DNA of 64,000 nucleotides from an uncultured Eubacterium sp. (GTDB lineage Bacteria; Bacillota; Clostridia; Lachnospirales; CAG-274). The stretch spans positions 1-64,000 of the forward strand of contig URXK01000005.1 in assembly GCA_900551755.1 (NCBI GenBank), in the 5' to 3' direction. Below, one piece after another: positions 42,892 to 51,789 of this stretch. The notes beneath the pieces were generated by a model, which saw only the letters and a list, made by a program, of their open reading frames with translations, was not told where the DNA came from and did no database searches. Made by a program: the position numbers and the translations under genes. Numbering within the stretch: position 1 is the first letter of the stretch; each line of letters begins with the position of its first letter.

Positions 42892-42938
42892 GTTAGCTAT
42901 TGCTAACTTATAATAGCATATTAAAATTATTGTGTCAA
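42892..42938 (-). promoter_or_regulatory. Promoter and candidate operator of the ZIP gene
   Basis: Minus strand TTGACA (42938-42933), 17 bp, TATTAT (42915-42910). The inverted repeat GTTAGC-TATT-GCTAAC (42892-42907) covers the start site. Its TTAGC/GCTAA arms resemble DtxR/MntR-type metalloregulator sites, which suggests metal-dependent repression. Confidence 0.6.
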
Positions 42939-42987
42939 TACTATAAAACTTTTCTTTAATATTTTATAAAATTTCACAATTAATGTG

Positions 42988-43016
42988 TTGTATTTTCATT
43001 AAAAATATTGTAAAAT
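42988..43016 (+). promoter_or_regulatory. Promoter of the MATE gene
   Basis: TTGTAT (42988-42993), 17 bp, TAAAAT (43011-43016), about 37 bp before the ATG. Confidence 0.5.
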
Positions 43017-43052
43017 ACTACGGTATATTTTTAATGTAGAGAGGTCAAATTT

Positions 43053-44363
43053 ATGTATCAAAACACAAGTAAAGAAGTTTTTAAAATGAGTGTACCTATT
43101 TTCTTTGAACTTCTTTTACAGCTTCTTGTTGGTAACATTGACCAAATAATGGTCAGCAGATATTCTCAAGGTTCTGTTGCTGCTATTAACAATGGCAACC
43201 AAATTATGAATATCATCATCATTGTGCTTAATTGTATGAGTGTTGCAACTACTATACTTATTACAAGAGCCTTTGGTGCAGGTGAAAAGAAACAAGCTAA
43301 AATTGTAGCAAATGTGTCTGTGTATCTTCTTGCTAGTTTTAGCATTGTGGTAACAGCAGGTATATTTATATTTAATAGGGCAATATTTAGAGGCTTGTCT
43401 ATTCCTAAAGAAATACTTGTTGAAACAAGCAATTACACAGTTATAGTAGCTAGTTTTATACTTATTCAAGCCTTGTATCAAATAATTGCAGCAATTCTTA
43501 GAAGTTACAATTTAATGAAAGAAATTACAATTGTTGCTCTTATTATGAATGGTATAAACATTGTTGGCAATACAATACTTATTAAGTTTTATGGCATAGT
43601 TGGTGCAGCCATTTCTACAGACTTTAGCAAACTTATTGGTCTTGTTATAATTACAGTTGTTTTTCTTAAAAAGACTGATATGGATTTGAGCTTTTTAAAT
43701 ATTAAGTATTTTTCTAAAAAAATGGCTAAGCGACTTATGATTATAGCAATTCCCTCTGGTGGTGAGGCTTTAAGCTATCAGCTTTCACAGATGTACATAC
43801 TTAGATTTGTTAATACATTTGGCGTTGCTGTTATTGCATCAAGAGGCTATTGCAATATGCTTGCTAATATTGCTTATGTGTATTCAATGGCTATTGCTCA
43901 AGCTACTCAAATTCTTGTTGGCTACCTTTATGGTAAGGGTGATTACAAGAGTATTGGTACTAGAGTAAGAAATTCTTGCCTTATATCTATGGCAGTTTCA
44001 GTAGGTCTTACTATACTTATGCTTATTAATTCAGATACAGTAGTTGGATTGTTTACAAATGAAAGACTTATACTTGACCTTTGTCATCAAGTCCTTTTTG
44101 TAGAAATTGTTCTTGAAATTGGCAGAAGTATTAACATAACTATGGTTAAATGCTTAATTGCTACCGGTGATGTAAATGTACCTGTTATTTTCTGTGTATT
44201 TTCTGCTTGGGTTATAGCTGTTGGCTTTAGTTATGTGTTTGGCATAAGGCTGGGCTGGGGGCTAGTAGGTATTTGGATAGCTATGGCTTGTGACGAATGT
44301 TTAAGAGGTATAGCCTTTATTATTAGATTTTTGCAAGGCAAGTGGAAAACAGTTAGAGTATAA
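43053..44363 (+). CDS. MATE family efflux transporter
   Basis: A 436-residue, twelve-helix exporter of the NorM/DinF superfamily. It starts TSKEVFKMSVPIFFELLLQLLVGNIDQIMVSRYSQGSVAAINNGNQI, the standard first two helices, and the second half repeats the pattern (MAKRLMIIAIPSGGEALSYQLSQMYILRFVNTFGVAVIASRGYCN). It exports cationic drugs or metabolites with Na+ or H+. ATG follows AGAGGT. Single gene with its own terminator. Confidence 0.92.
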   Translation: MYQNTSKEVFKMSVPIFFELLLQLLVGNIDQIMVSRYSQGSVAAINNGNQIMNIIIIVLNCMSVATTILITRAFGAGEKKQAKIVANVSVYLLASFSIVVTAGIFIFNRAIFRGLSIPKEILVETSNYTVIVASFILIQALYQIIAAILRSYNLMKEITIVALIMNGINIVGNTILIKFYGIVGAAISTDFSKLIGLVIITVVFLKKTDMDLSFLNIKYFSKKMAKRLMIIAIPSGGEALSYQLSQMYILRFVNTFGVAVIASRGYCNMLANIAYVYSMAIAQATQILVGYLYGKGDYKSIGTRVRNSCLISMAVSVGLTILMLINSDTVVGLFTNERLILDLCHQVLFVEIVLEIGRSINITMVKCLIATGDVNVPVIFCVFSAWVIAVGFSYVFGIRLGWGLVGIWIAMACDECLRGIAFIIRFLQGKWKTVRV

Positions 44364-44374
44364 TTGATTAAAAG

Positions 44375-44400
44375 GTGGTTCGTTTGAGCCACTTTTTTTT
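44375..44400 (+). terminator. Terminator after the MATE gene
   Basis: GTGGTTC pairs with GAGCCAC (one G-U), followed by eight T. Confidence 0.85.
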
Positions 44401-44434
44401 GTTGTTAAAGGGTGATGTAAAAGTAATAATTGCA

Positions 44435-44461
44435 ACAAAAAAACAGCACATTGAGTGCTGT
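44435..44461 (-). terminator. Terminator after the ABC exporter operon
   Basis: On the minus strand ACAGCAC (44461-44455) pairs with GTGCTGT (44449-44443), followed by seven T. Confidence 0.85.
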
Positions 44462-44477
44462 CTTTTGTTTACATATT

Positions 44478-46376
44478 TTATTCTTCAGCAAGATTACCAG
44501 TATATAGCTGATAATATCTGCCTTTCTTTTCTATTAAGTCGTCGTGATTTCCTCTTTCAATTATTCTACCGTTTTCAAGAACCATTATACAATCAGAGTT
44601 TCTAACTGTAGAAAGTCTATGAGCAATAACAAATGTAGTTCTGCCTTTCATAAGACTATCCATACCCTTTTGAACAAGTTCCTCTGTTCTAGTATCAATT
44701 GAACTTGTAGCCTCATCAAGAATAAGCACAGGAGGGTCGGCAACTGCTGCTCTAGCAATAGCAAGGAGCTGTCTTTGTCCTTGACTTAAATTAGAGCCGT
44801 CACCTGTAATCATTGTGTTATACCCCTCAGGCAATCTAGTTATAAAGCTATGAGCATTAGCAAGTTTAGCTGCTGATATACATTCATCGTCACTAGCATC
44901 GAGTTTACCAAAACGAATATTTTCCATAACTGTGCCAGTAAATAGGTGTGTATCCTGCAAAACTATGCCTAAAGAGCGTCTTAAATCGGCTTTTTTAATA
45001 TGATTTATATTTACACCGTCATATCTTATTTTACCGTCTTGAATGTCATAAAATCTATTAATAAGATTTGTTATAGTTGTTTTGCCAGCACCGGTACTAC
45101 CTACAAAGGCAATTTTTTGTCCCGGTTCAGCAAAGAGCTTAATGTTGTGAAGAACGATTTTCTTTTCATCATAGCCAAAGTCAACATCATCAAATACAAC
45201 GCCACCTTCAAGTTTAACTAAAATGTCACCAGTTTCTCTAGGCTTTTTCCAAGCCCAAACACCAGTTCTTTTTTCGCTTTCTGTAAGTGTGCCGTCACTA
45301 TTTTCAATAACATTAACAAGGGTATCTCTACCTTCATCAACTTCTGGTTTTTCATCAAGAAGTTTGAATATTCTTTCAGCACCAGCCATAGCCATTACAA
45401 TACTGTTTAACTGTTGGCTGACCTGTATAATAGGCATATTAAAACTCTTATTTAATGATAAAAAGGCAACAATTGTACCAAGTGTAATTCCAGTAACATT
45501 GCTAAGAGCAAGTAAAGCACCAATAATTGCACAAAGTACATAGCTTATATTACCGATGTTGGCATTAATAGGCATAAGAATATTTGCAAACTTGTTGGCG
45601 TGATAAGCACTATCTCTTAATTGGTCATTAAGTTTTTTAAAATTGTCAATACATTCTTCCTCGTGGCAGAACACTTTAACAACCTTTTGACCGCTTATCA
45701 TTTCTTCAATATAACCGTTTACAGTACCTAAATCCTGCTGTTGCTTACCAAAGTACACACCAGATTTGCCACTTATTGTTTTAGAAATTTTAAGCATAAG
45801 TAAAACCATAAGCACAGTAACTATTGTAAGAGGTATATCAAGTATAATCATACTGCAAAATACACCGATTATTGTAATAATTGAATTTAAAACCTGTGGA
45901 ATACTTTGGCTAATAAGCTGTCTTAATGTATCAACATCATTAGTATACACAGACATTATATCACCGTGAGGGTGGGTATCAAAATACTTAATAGGCAAAG
46001 ATTCCATTTTGTTAAATATATCAATTCTAAGGTGTTTTAATGTACCCTGTGATACATACACCATAATTTTTTGATAAGCTAAGTTACAAAGTACACCAAT
46101 TAAATAAATACTAGCAATTTTTAACAATGCACCTGCAAGGGGAGCAAAGCTAGGATTGACTTCCTTTGTCATTGGCAAAATATAATCATCAATTAAGCTC
46201 TGCATAAACATTGTACCTTGAACTGTGGCAAATGTTGAACCAATAATACCTATTAAAACTATTAAACATTGAAACCAATATCTTTTTAAAATAATAGCTA
46301 AAACTCTTTTAAAAATTTTAGATGGATTTTTAACCTTTGGCTTAGGACCAAAGCCACGATTTCTCATTCCAGCCAT
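44478..46376 (-). CDS. ABC exporter half-transporter, catalytic-site subunit
   Basis: A 632-residue protein: six-helix membrane domain (about 30-330), then an ATPase domain with Walker A GSTGAGKTT, Walker B VLILDEATSSID with the catalytic Glu, and H-loop VIAHRLSTV. Its signature is LSQGQ rather than LSGGQ. Together with the subunit encoded 1 bp upstream it forms a heterodimer with one good and one weakened ATP site. N-terminal residues 1-25 are a basic, Pro/Gly-rich cytosolic extension (MAGMRNRGFGPKPKVKNPSK). An upstream in-frame start at 46415 would lie inside the previous gene. Confidence 0.93.
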   Translation of the reverse strand: MAGMRNRGFGPKPKVKNPSKIFKRVLAIILKRYWFQCLIVLIGIIGSTFATVQGTMFMQSLIDDYILPMTKEVNPSFAPLAGALLKIASIYLIGVLCNLAYQKIMVYVSQGTLKHLRIDIFNKMESLPIKYFDTHPHGDIMSVYTNDVDTLRQLISQSIPQVLNSIITIIGVFCSMIILDIPLTIVTVLMVLLMLKISKTISGKSGVYFGKQQQDLGTVNGYIEEMISGQKVVKVFCHEEECIDNFKKLNDQLRDSAYHANKFANILMPINANIGNISYVLCAIIGALLALSNVTGITLGTIVAFLSLNKSFNMPIIQVSQQLNSIVMAMAGAERIFKLLDEKPEVDEGRDTLVNVIENSDGTLTESEKRTGVWAWKKPRETGDILVKLEGGVVFDDVDFGYDEKKIVLHNIKLFAEPGQKIAFVGSTGAGKTTITNLINRFYDIQDGKIRYDGVNINHIKKADLRRSLGIVLQDTHLFTGTVMENIRFGKLDASDDECISAAKLANAHSFITRLPEGYNTMITGDGSNLSQGQRQLLAIARAAVADPPVLILDEATSSIDTRTEELVQKGMDSLMKGRTTFVIAHRLSTVRNSDCIMVLENGRIIERGNHDDLIEKKGRYYQLYTGNLAEE

Positions 46377-46377
46377 A

Positions 46378-48126
46378 TTATTCGTCCCCCTTTCTGTCAA
46401 AGTCAGCATTTGCATTTATTTGTGAGTCATAAACTTCTCTGTAAATTTCATTGTTTTCAATTAATTCATCGTGAGTACCAATGCCATTTATTTTGCCGTC
46501 ATCAAGTACAACTATTCTGTCGGCATTTTGTATACTGCTTATTCTTTGAGCAATAATCAACTTTGTAACATCAGGTATTTCGTTAGCAAAGGCTTCTCTT
46601 ATTTTTGCATCTGTTGCAGTATCTACAGCACTTGTAGAGTCATCTAAAATGAGCACCTTTGGATTTTTAAGCAATGCTCTTGCAATACATAATCTCTGAC
46701 GCTGACCACCAGAAACATTAGTACCACCTTGTTCAATGTGAGTGTTGTATTTGTCTGGGAACTTTTCAATAAATTCATCAGCACAAGCAAGTTTGCAAGC
46801 CTTTATACATTCTTCCTCTGTGGCATCGTCCTTACCCCAACGAAGATTGTCAAGTATTGAGCCACTAAAGAGTACATTCTTTTGAAGTACAACAGATACT
46901 TGATTTCTCAATGTTTCAATGTCATAATCTTTAACATTGACACCACCGACTTTTACTTCACCTGTTTTAACATCATATAATCTTGATATAAGGTTTACAA
47001 GGCTTGATTTACTACTGCCTGTACCACCAATTATACCAATTGTTTCACCAGATTTAATGTGTAAGTTAATGTTGTTAAGTACATTTTCTTTTGACTTATC
47101 TTTGTAAGCAAATGAAACATTGTCAAAGTCAATGCTACCGTCTTTAACAGTTTTAATTGGCTCTGGCTTATTTGTAATATCTGGCTTTTCATTTAATACT
47201 TCTGCAATTCTTTCAGCACTGGCAGCACTTATTGTAATCATAACAAATATCATTGAAAGCATCATAAGTGAAATCATAATGCTCATAATGTAACTAAACA
47301 TACTAGTAAGTTCACCAGTAGTAAGTGTATTTTGCACAATCAACTTAGCACCAATCCAAGATACACCAAGGATACAACCATAAACAGCTGTCATCATAAT
47401 AGGGGCATTGTTTGCAAGTATTGATTCAGCCTTAACAAAAAGTCTGTAAAGGTTATCAGCAGCTTTTGAAAACTTATCTTTTTCATAATCTTCTCTTACA
47501 TAAGCCTTTACAACTCTTATAGCTGAAACATTTTCTTGAACACTAGCATTAAGTTCATCATATTTTTTAAATACTGTGTCGAAAAGAGGCATTGTCTTTT
47601 TAATAATAAGCCCAAGTAACACGCCAAGGAAAATAATGGCTACTACATAAATAAGGCTCAATTTTACATTAATAAAGAAACACATTATAAGAGCACATAT
47701 AAGCATAAATGGGGCTCTTATACACATTCTAAGTATCATCTGATAAGAATTTTGAACATTAGTAATATCAGTAGTCATTCTTGTTACAAGACCTGATGTT
47801 GAAAATTTGTCAATGTTGGAAAATGAGAATGTTTGTATATTTTCGTACACTGACTCTCTTAAATTACAAGCAAAACCAGTTGACGCCTCGGCAGCATATT
47901 TTCCGGCTAAAGCACCAAATAATAAACTAAACATAGCCATAACAAGCATAAGTCCACCGTAAATATAAACATTAGTTATATTTCCAGATTCAATACCTTT
48001 GTCAATTATAAGTGCCATTATCATAGGAATAAGAACTTCCATAATAACTTCTAAAGCTGAAAAGAGTGGGGCTAGTAAAGAGGATTTTTTATACTGCTTT
48101 ACTTGTGATAATAATGTTTTTATCAT
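46378..48126 (-). CDS. ABC exporter half-transporter, degenerate-site subunit
   Basis: A 582-residue protein with six membrane helices (to about 310) and an ATPase domain. Walker A is GGTGSSKSS and Walker B ends VLILDDSTSAVD, with Asp in place of the catalytic Glu, while its signature NVSGGQRQR is canonical. This is the mirror image of the partner, as in heterodimeric multidrug exporters (BmrCD, TM287/288 types). Its ribosome binding site AAAGGAG lies downstream of a terminator-like leader hairpin. Confidence 0.93.
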   Translation of the reverse strand: MIKTLLSQVKQYKKSSLLAPLFSALEVIMEVLIPMIMALIIDKGIESGNITNVYIYGGLMLVMAMFSLLFGALAGKYAAEASTGFACNLRESVYENIQTFSFSNIDKFSTSGLVTRMTTDITNVQNSYQMILRMCIRAPFMLICALIMCFFINVKLSLIYVVAIIFLGVLLGLIIKKTMPLFDTVFKKYDELNASVQENVSAIRVVKAYVREDYEKDKFSKAADNLYRLFVKAESILANNAPIMMTAVYGCILGVSWIGAKLIVQNTLTTGELTSMFSYIMSIMISLMMLSMIFVMITISAASAERIAEVLNEKPDITNKPEPIKTVKDGSIDFDNVSFAYKDKSKENVLNNINLHIKSGETIGIIGGTGSSKSSLVNLISRLYDVKTGEVKVGGVNVKDYDIETLRNQVSVVLQKNVLFSGSILDNLRWGKDDATEEECIKACKLACADEFIEKFPDKYNTHIEQGGTNVSGGQRQRLCIARALLKNPKVLILDDSTSAVDTATDAKIREAFANEIPDVTKLIIAQRISSIQNADRIVVLDDGKINGIGTHDELIENNEIYREVYDSQINANADFDRKGDE

Positions 48127-48144
48127 TTATAACAACTCCTTTAC

Positions 48145-48217
48145 AAAAAAAATAGGGGATTGTTCTATACCTAACAATCCACATTTTTAGTATAACATCA
48201 AATGCAAATATTGTAAA
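48145..48217 (-). promoter_or_regulatory. Promoter and attenuator-like leader of the ABC exporter operon
   Basis: Minus strand TTTACA (48217-48212), 17 bp, TATACT (48194-48189). The transcript starts with GGATTGTT (48180-48173) pairing with AACAATCC (48164-48157), then CCTATTTTTTTT: a complete intrinsic terminator between promoter and gene. It would block expression unless relieved. Confidence 0.65.
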
Positions 48218-48250
48218 TACATTATTTTAATCTTAATAAAAAATTATGTA

Positions 48251-48279
48251 TTGTAGCTTAGGTTAAAATATTATATAAT
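48251..48279 (+). promoter_or_regulatory. Promoter of the iolB-like gene
   Basis: TTGTAG (48251-48256), 17 bp, TATAAT (48274-48279), 30 bp before the ATG. Confidence 0.55.
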
Positions 48280-48308
48280 AAATAAAAAGTGATTTTAAGG
48301 AGGTACTT

Positions 48309-49124
48309 ATGAAAAGATTTTATGAAAGACAAGATTTTAATGGTTACAAGGAAATTATAACTAAAGAGGCAGAGCTTGAAGTTATTGGCCTTGATATGAT
48401 TAGGTTAGAGCCTAATGAAAGTATTGAGCTTAATTCAGGTGAATATGAGCTTGGTCTTGTTATTCTTTCTGGCGTATGTAGCATAAAGGCTGATGAACTT
48501 AATGCTGAAAACATCGGTACTAGAAGAAATGTATTTGACGGCAAGCCTACTACTGTTTATGTGCCTAGAGATACTGATTACACTGTTGTGGCAGGTGGTT
48601 ATGATACACTTGAGGTTGCTGTATGTAAGGTAAAGGCTGACAAAAAGTACAAGCCATTTATTGTTATGCCAGATGATATTGTAACAGAGCATAGAGGCAA
48701 ACTTAACTGGCAAAGAGATGTAAATGATATTATAACATCTAAATACGAGGGCAAGGTTGACAAAATCGTTCTCGGTGAAACTTATGGCTGTGCTGGTCAG
48801 TGGTCAAGCTATCCATCACACAAGCACGACACAGATAATATGCCTTATGAAGTTAATATGGAAGAAATATATCACTTTAAGGTAAATCCTGGTCAGGGCT
48901 TTGGTATTCAAGTTATGTATAGCGATGATATGTCATTAAAGGAAAGCTACATTGTAAGAGATGGTGATAGTGTTGCTATTAAAAATGGTTACCACCCAGT
49001 AGCTGCTGCTCCAGGATATAGTGTTTACTATTTATGGGTAATGGCTGGCAATAGTGGCAGAAAACTTACTCCTTGCGATGACCCTAAGCACGCTTGGGTT
49101 AAGGCTGTTGAAAAAATGGTATAA
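48309..49124 (+). CDS. iolB: 5-deoxy-glucuronate isomerase (IolB)
   Basis: A 271-residue cupin-fold enzyme of the KduI/IolB superfamily that turns 5-deoxy-glucuronate into 2-deoxy-5-keto-gluconate in myo-inositol breakdown. IolB marks: VYVPRDTDYTVVA, the metal-binding YPSHKHDTDNMPYEVNMEEIYHFKVNPGQGFGIQVMY, and the C-terminal NGYHPVAAAPGYSVYYLWVMAG. No other iol gene is in the window and it has its own promoter and terminator. A complete inositol pathway may lie elsewhere, or the enzyme may handle another uronate. Confidence 0.9.
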   Translation: MKRFYERQDFNGYKEIITKEAELEVIGLDMIRLEPNESIELNSGEYELGLVILSGVCSIKADELNAENIGTRRNVFDGKPTTVYVPRDTDYTVVAGGYDTLEVAVCKVKADKKYKPFIVMPDDIVTEHRGKLNWQRDVNDIITSKYEGKVDKIVLGETYGCAGQWSSYPSHKHDTDNMPYEVNMEEIYHFKVNPGQGFGIQVMYSDDMSLKESYIVRDGDSVAIKNGYHPVAAAPGYSVYYLWVMAGNSGRKLTPCDDPKHAWVKAVEKMV

Positions 49125-49135
49125 TAATTAAATGA

Positions 49136-49166
49136 GGCTGTCGTAAATAAAACGACAGCCATTATT
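49136..49166. terminator. Bidirectional terminator between iolB and the GltD-like gene
   Basis: GGCTGTCGT (49136-49144) pairs with ACGACAGCC (49152-49160), followed by ATTATTATTT. Confidence 0.8.
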
Positions 49167-49178
49167 ATTTAATAAATA

Positions 49179-50483
49179 TTAAAGACCTAAAAGTTTCATA
49201 GCATCAACATAGCTTGCAATACCTGCTACAGCCTTTTTAGCTTCCTTCATAGCAAGTACAACAGTTGCAGGCTGGTGAACTACATCACCACCGGCAAATA
49301 CACCGTTTAATGTAGTCATACCATAAGGCTTTTCCTTAGTAATAAGGTAGCCATTGTCATTTACTTCAATACCCTTAGTAGTAGATATAATTCTCTTAGC
49401 TGGCTTAGAACCAATAGCTACAAGTACCTTGTCACAAGGAATAACCATTTCGTTGCTATCCTGTTCAATTAATAAGCCCTTAAGATTACCTTCGTCATCG
49501 CCTACATATTCAGTTGGTGATGAATTCCACATAAACTTAACACCATCAGCTACAGCACTTTCATATTCAGCCTTTTCTGCTGAAATATTTTCAAGACCCT
49601 TTCTGTAAACTACAGTTACCTTTTTAGCACCCATTCTAAGGGCAGTTCTTGCAGCGTCCATAGCAACATTACCAGCACCAATTACAAGTACAGTATCGCC
49701 TTCCTTAACAGGAACTTCCTTTCTTTCAAGGCTATTGCTGTTGAAAAGGGCAACCATTCTAAGGAAGTAGTGTGACTGGATTACACCAACTAAATCCTTG
49801 CCAGGAATATTAAGCTCTCTTGAAATAGCTGTACCAGTACCAATGAAAATAGCATCAAAGCCTTTTTCAAAAAGCTGGTCAATAGTAATATCCTTACCAA
49901 TAATAGTGTTGTTAATAAACTGAACACCTAATTCGGCAATTCTCTTTGTTTCTCGTCTTACAACATCTTTAGGAAGTCTAAACTCTGGTATACCATAGAG
50001 AAGTACGCCACCTGGCTCATTTTCACTTTCGTATACAGTTACATTAAAGCCCATCATTGAAAGGTCACCAGCAACAGTAAGACCAGCAGGACCAGAACCG
50101 ATTACAGCTACATTACCTCTTGTCTTTGGTGGAATTTTCTCTCTAATAAGACCCATATCAGCATCAAAGTCAGCAACAAACTGCTCAAGTTTACCGATTT
50201 TAATAGGCTTTTTAGCTCTATTTAAAACACAATGACCTTCACATTGCTTCTCGTGAGGACAAACTCTACCACATACAGCAGGTAAGTTAGTCTTTTCAGC
50301 TAAAAGGCTTCTAGCCTCACCAAAGTTACCTCTTGAAAGCTGATGTATAAATTCTGGAATATTATTTTCTATTGGGCAACCAGTTTTGCACTGAGGTACT
50401 TTACAATTAAGGCATCTTTTAGCCTCAGCAAGAGCTTCTTGCATAGTTAAAGGTGTTGCATCGTATTGTTCGTTTTTATTCAT
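49179..50483 (-). CDS. GltD-like NAD(P)H-dependent oxidoreductase (glutamate synthase small-subunit family)
   Basis: A 434-residue FAD/NAD(P) protein with two N-terminal 4Fe-4S sites: RCLNCKVPQCKTGCPIENNIPEFI and CGRVCPHEKQCEGHC. FAD-binding is GNVAVIGSGPAGLTVAGDLSMMGFNVTVYE (about 105-134); NAD(P)-binding is VLVIGAGNVAMDAARTALRMGA (about 265). The large subunit GltB is not adjacent, so it may be free-standing, like GltA/NfnB-type proteins. It follows the CobD/HisC-like gene by 24 bp as an apparent operon partner. Confidence 0.93.
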   Translation of the reverse strand: MNKNEQYDATPLTMQEALAEAKRCLNCKVPQCKTGCPIENNIPEFIHQLSRGNFGEARSLLAEKTNLPAVCGRVCPHEKQCEGHCVLNRAKKPIKIGKLEQFVADFDADMGLIREKIPPKTRGNVAVIGSGPAGLTVAGDLSMMGFNVTVYESENEPGGVLLYGIPEFRLPKDVVRRETKRIAELGVQFINNTIIGKDITIDQLFEKGFDAIFIGTGTAISRELNIPGKDLVGVIQSHYFLRMVALFNSNSLERKEVPVKEGDTVLVIGAGNVAMDAARTALRMGAKKVTVVYRKGLENISAEKAEYESAVADGVKFMWNSSPTEYVGDDEGNLKGLLIEQDSNEMVIPCDKVLVAIGSKPAKRIISTTKGIEVNDNGYLITKEKPYGMTTLNGVFAGGDVVHQPATVVLAMKEAKKAVAGIASYVDAMKLLGL

Positions 50484-50507
50484 AATTGCCTCCTCAAATT
50501 TATGTTT

Positions 50508-51599
50508 TTATTTTAAAATATTTTTAAGCTCATTTAATAACAAGTTGTTGCTTTTTCCATCAAGTATACAAAATCTTATAAAATGATTGTCCAAATAAGG
50601 AAAGTCAGCACAATCTCGTATCAATATCTTCTTATTAATAAGCTTGTTAAAAACTTCTGTAGATGTTACAGCATCAGTTTTAAGTCTAAGAAGGAAAAAG
50701 TTTGACTGAGTGTCGTAAATATGAACACTATCAAGGTCAAATAATTCTTTAAATATTTTGTTTCTTTCTGTATTTATAAGGTTTCTGCTTTTGTTAATAA
50801 AATCCTTATCTCTAAACATAACAGTACCGCTTAATTCAGCAAATATATTAACTGACCAAGGGTCTTTGTTAGCATTAATGTATTCAATAATATCTTTGTT
50901 AGAACAAGCACCATATCCAAGTCTAAGTCCAGGACAAGCAAAGAATTTAGATGTACCTCTAACAATAAATAAATTGTCAAATTCTTCAACAAGAGGCATA
51001 GCTGAAACATTTTTGGCTGGGTCAGAAAACTCAACATAAGTTTCGTCCATCATAACACTAATGTTGTGAGCCTTGCAATGAGTAAGTATATCTCTTGTTT
51101 GCTGGCAAGTAACATAAGTACCAGTTGGGTTATTAGGATTGCATATAACAAGCATATCAATATCATCAGTCAAAGCCTTTTTAAGCTCTGGTATGTTAAG
51201 CATAAACTCGTCCTTTTCTTGCAAAGGAAAAAGCTCAGTTTCGCCACCAATAAGTTTAATTTCTTTTAAATATTCTGAATAGGCTGGTGACACAATAACA
51301 GCTTTTTTAGGATGTATAGATTTGATACACATTGATATAAGCTCAGTTGAACCATTGCCAACCATAATATGCTTAGAGCTAATACCTGTGTAATCACTTA
51401 TGGCTTCTCTTAATGCTACATAAGATACATCAGGATATGTTGTTGGAGCATCTGCATTGTTAGCTATAGCTTCCTTAACAGACTGTGGCAATCCAAGGGG
51501 ATTAACATTGCCTCCAAAGTTATAAATTTCTTCTTTTTTTATTCCATAGATTCTGGAGATTTCGTCTAAATCTCCACCATGAATTACATTTAAACTCAT
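50508..51599 (-). CDS. Class I/II aminotransferase, CobD/HisC-like
   Basis: A 363-residue PLP enzyme. It starts VIHGGDLDEISRIYGIKKEEIYNFGGNVNPLGLP, the pattern of threonine-phosphate decarboxylase (CobD), and has VGNGSTELI, CNPNNPTGTYV, MMDETYVEF and the Schiff-base Lys in IVRGTSKFFACPGLRLGYG. No cobalamin gene is near, so histidinol-phosphate or other amino-acid aminotransferase activity is equally possible. It is co-oriented with the GltD-like gene; nitrogen transfer may connect them. Ribosome binding site AAGGAAG. Confidence 0.85.
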   Translation of the reverse strand: MSLNVIHGGDLDEISRIYGIKKEEIYNFGGNVNPLGLPQSVKEAIANNADAPTTYPDVSYVALREAISDYTGISSKHIMVGNGSTELISMCIKSIHPKKAVIVSPAYSEYLKEIKLIGGETELFPLQEKDEFMLNIPELKKALTDDIDMLVICNPNNPTGTYVTCQQTRDILTHCKAHNISVMMDETYVEFSDPAKNVSAMPLVEEFDNLFIVRGTSKFFACPGLRLGYGACSNKDIIEYINANKDPWSVNIFAELSGTVMFRDKDFINKSRNLINTERNKIFKELFDLDSVHIYDTQSNFFLLRLKTDAVTSTEVFNKLINKKILIRDCADFPYLDNHFIRFCILDGKSNNLLLNELKNILK

Positions 51600-51631
51600 A
51601 GTTGCACTTCCTTTTATCCTTCTCTTAAATC

Positions 51632-51660
51632 AGTATATCATTAATAGAGATAAAATTAAA
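51632..51660 (-). promoter_or_regulatory. Promoter of the CobD-like/GltD-like pair
   Basis: Minus strand TTTAAT (51660-51655), 17 bp, TATACT (51637-51632). Weak -35 box. Confidence 0.45.
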
Positions 51661-51710
51661 GAGTTTATTTAAAATATTTTAAAAATTTTTTTATAATATT
51701 AAAAATATTA

Positions 51711-51739
51711 TTGGAAAATAAGCGAAATTGTGATATAAT
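51711..51739 (+). promoter_or_regulatory. Promoter of the HlyC/CorC-mreB operon
   Basis: TTGGAA (51711-51716), 17 bp, TATAAT (51734-51739), about 50 bp before the start codon. Confidence 0.6.
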
Positions 51740-51789
51740 ACAATTTACTGTTAAAGTAAAATTATTTTTTAATTAGGAGTGTGATTTTC

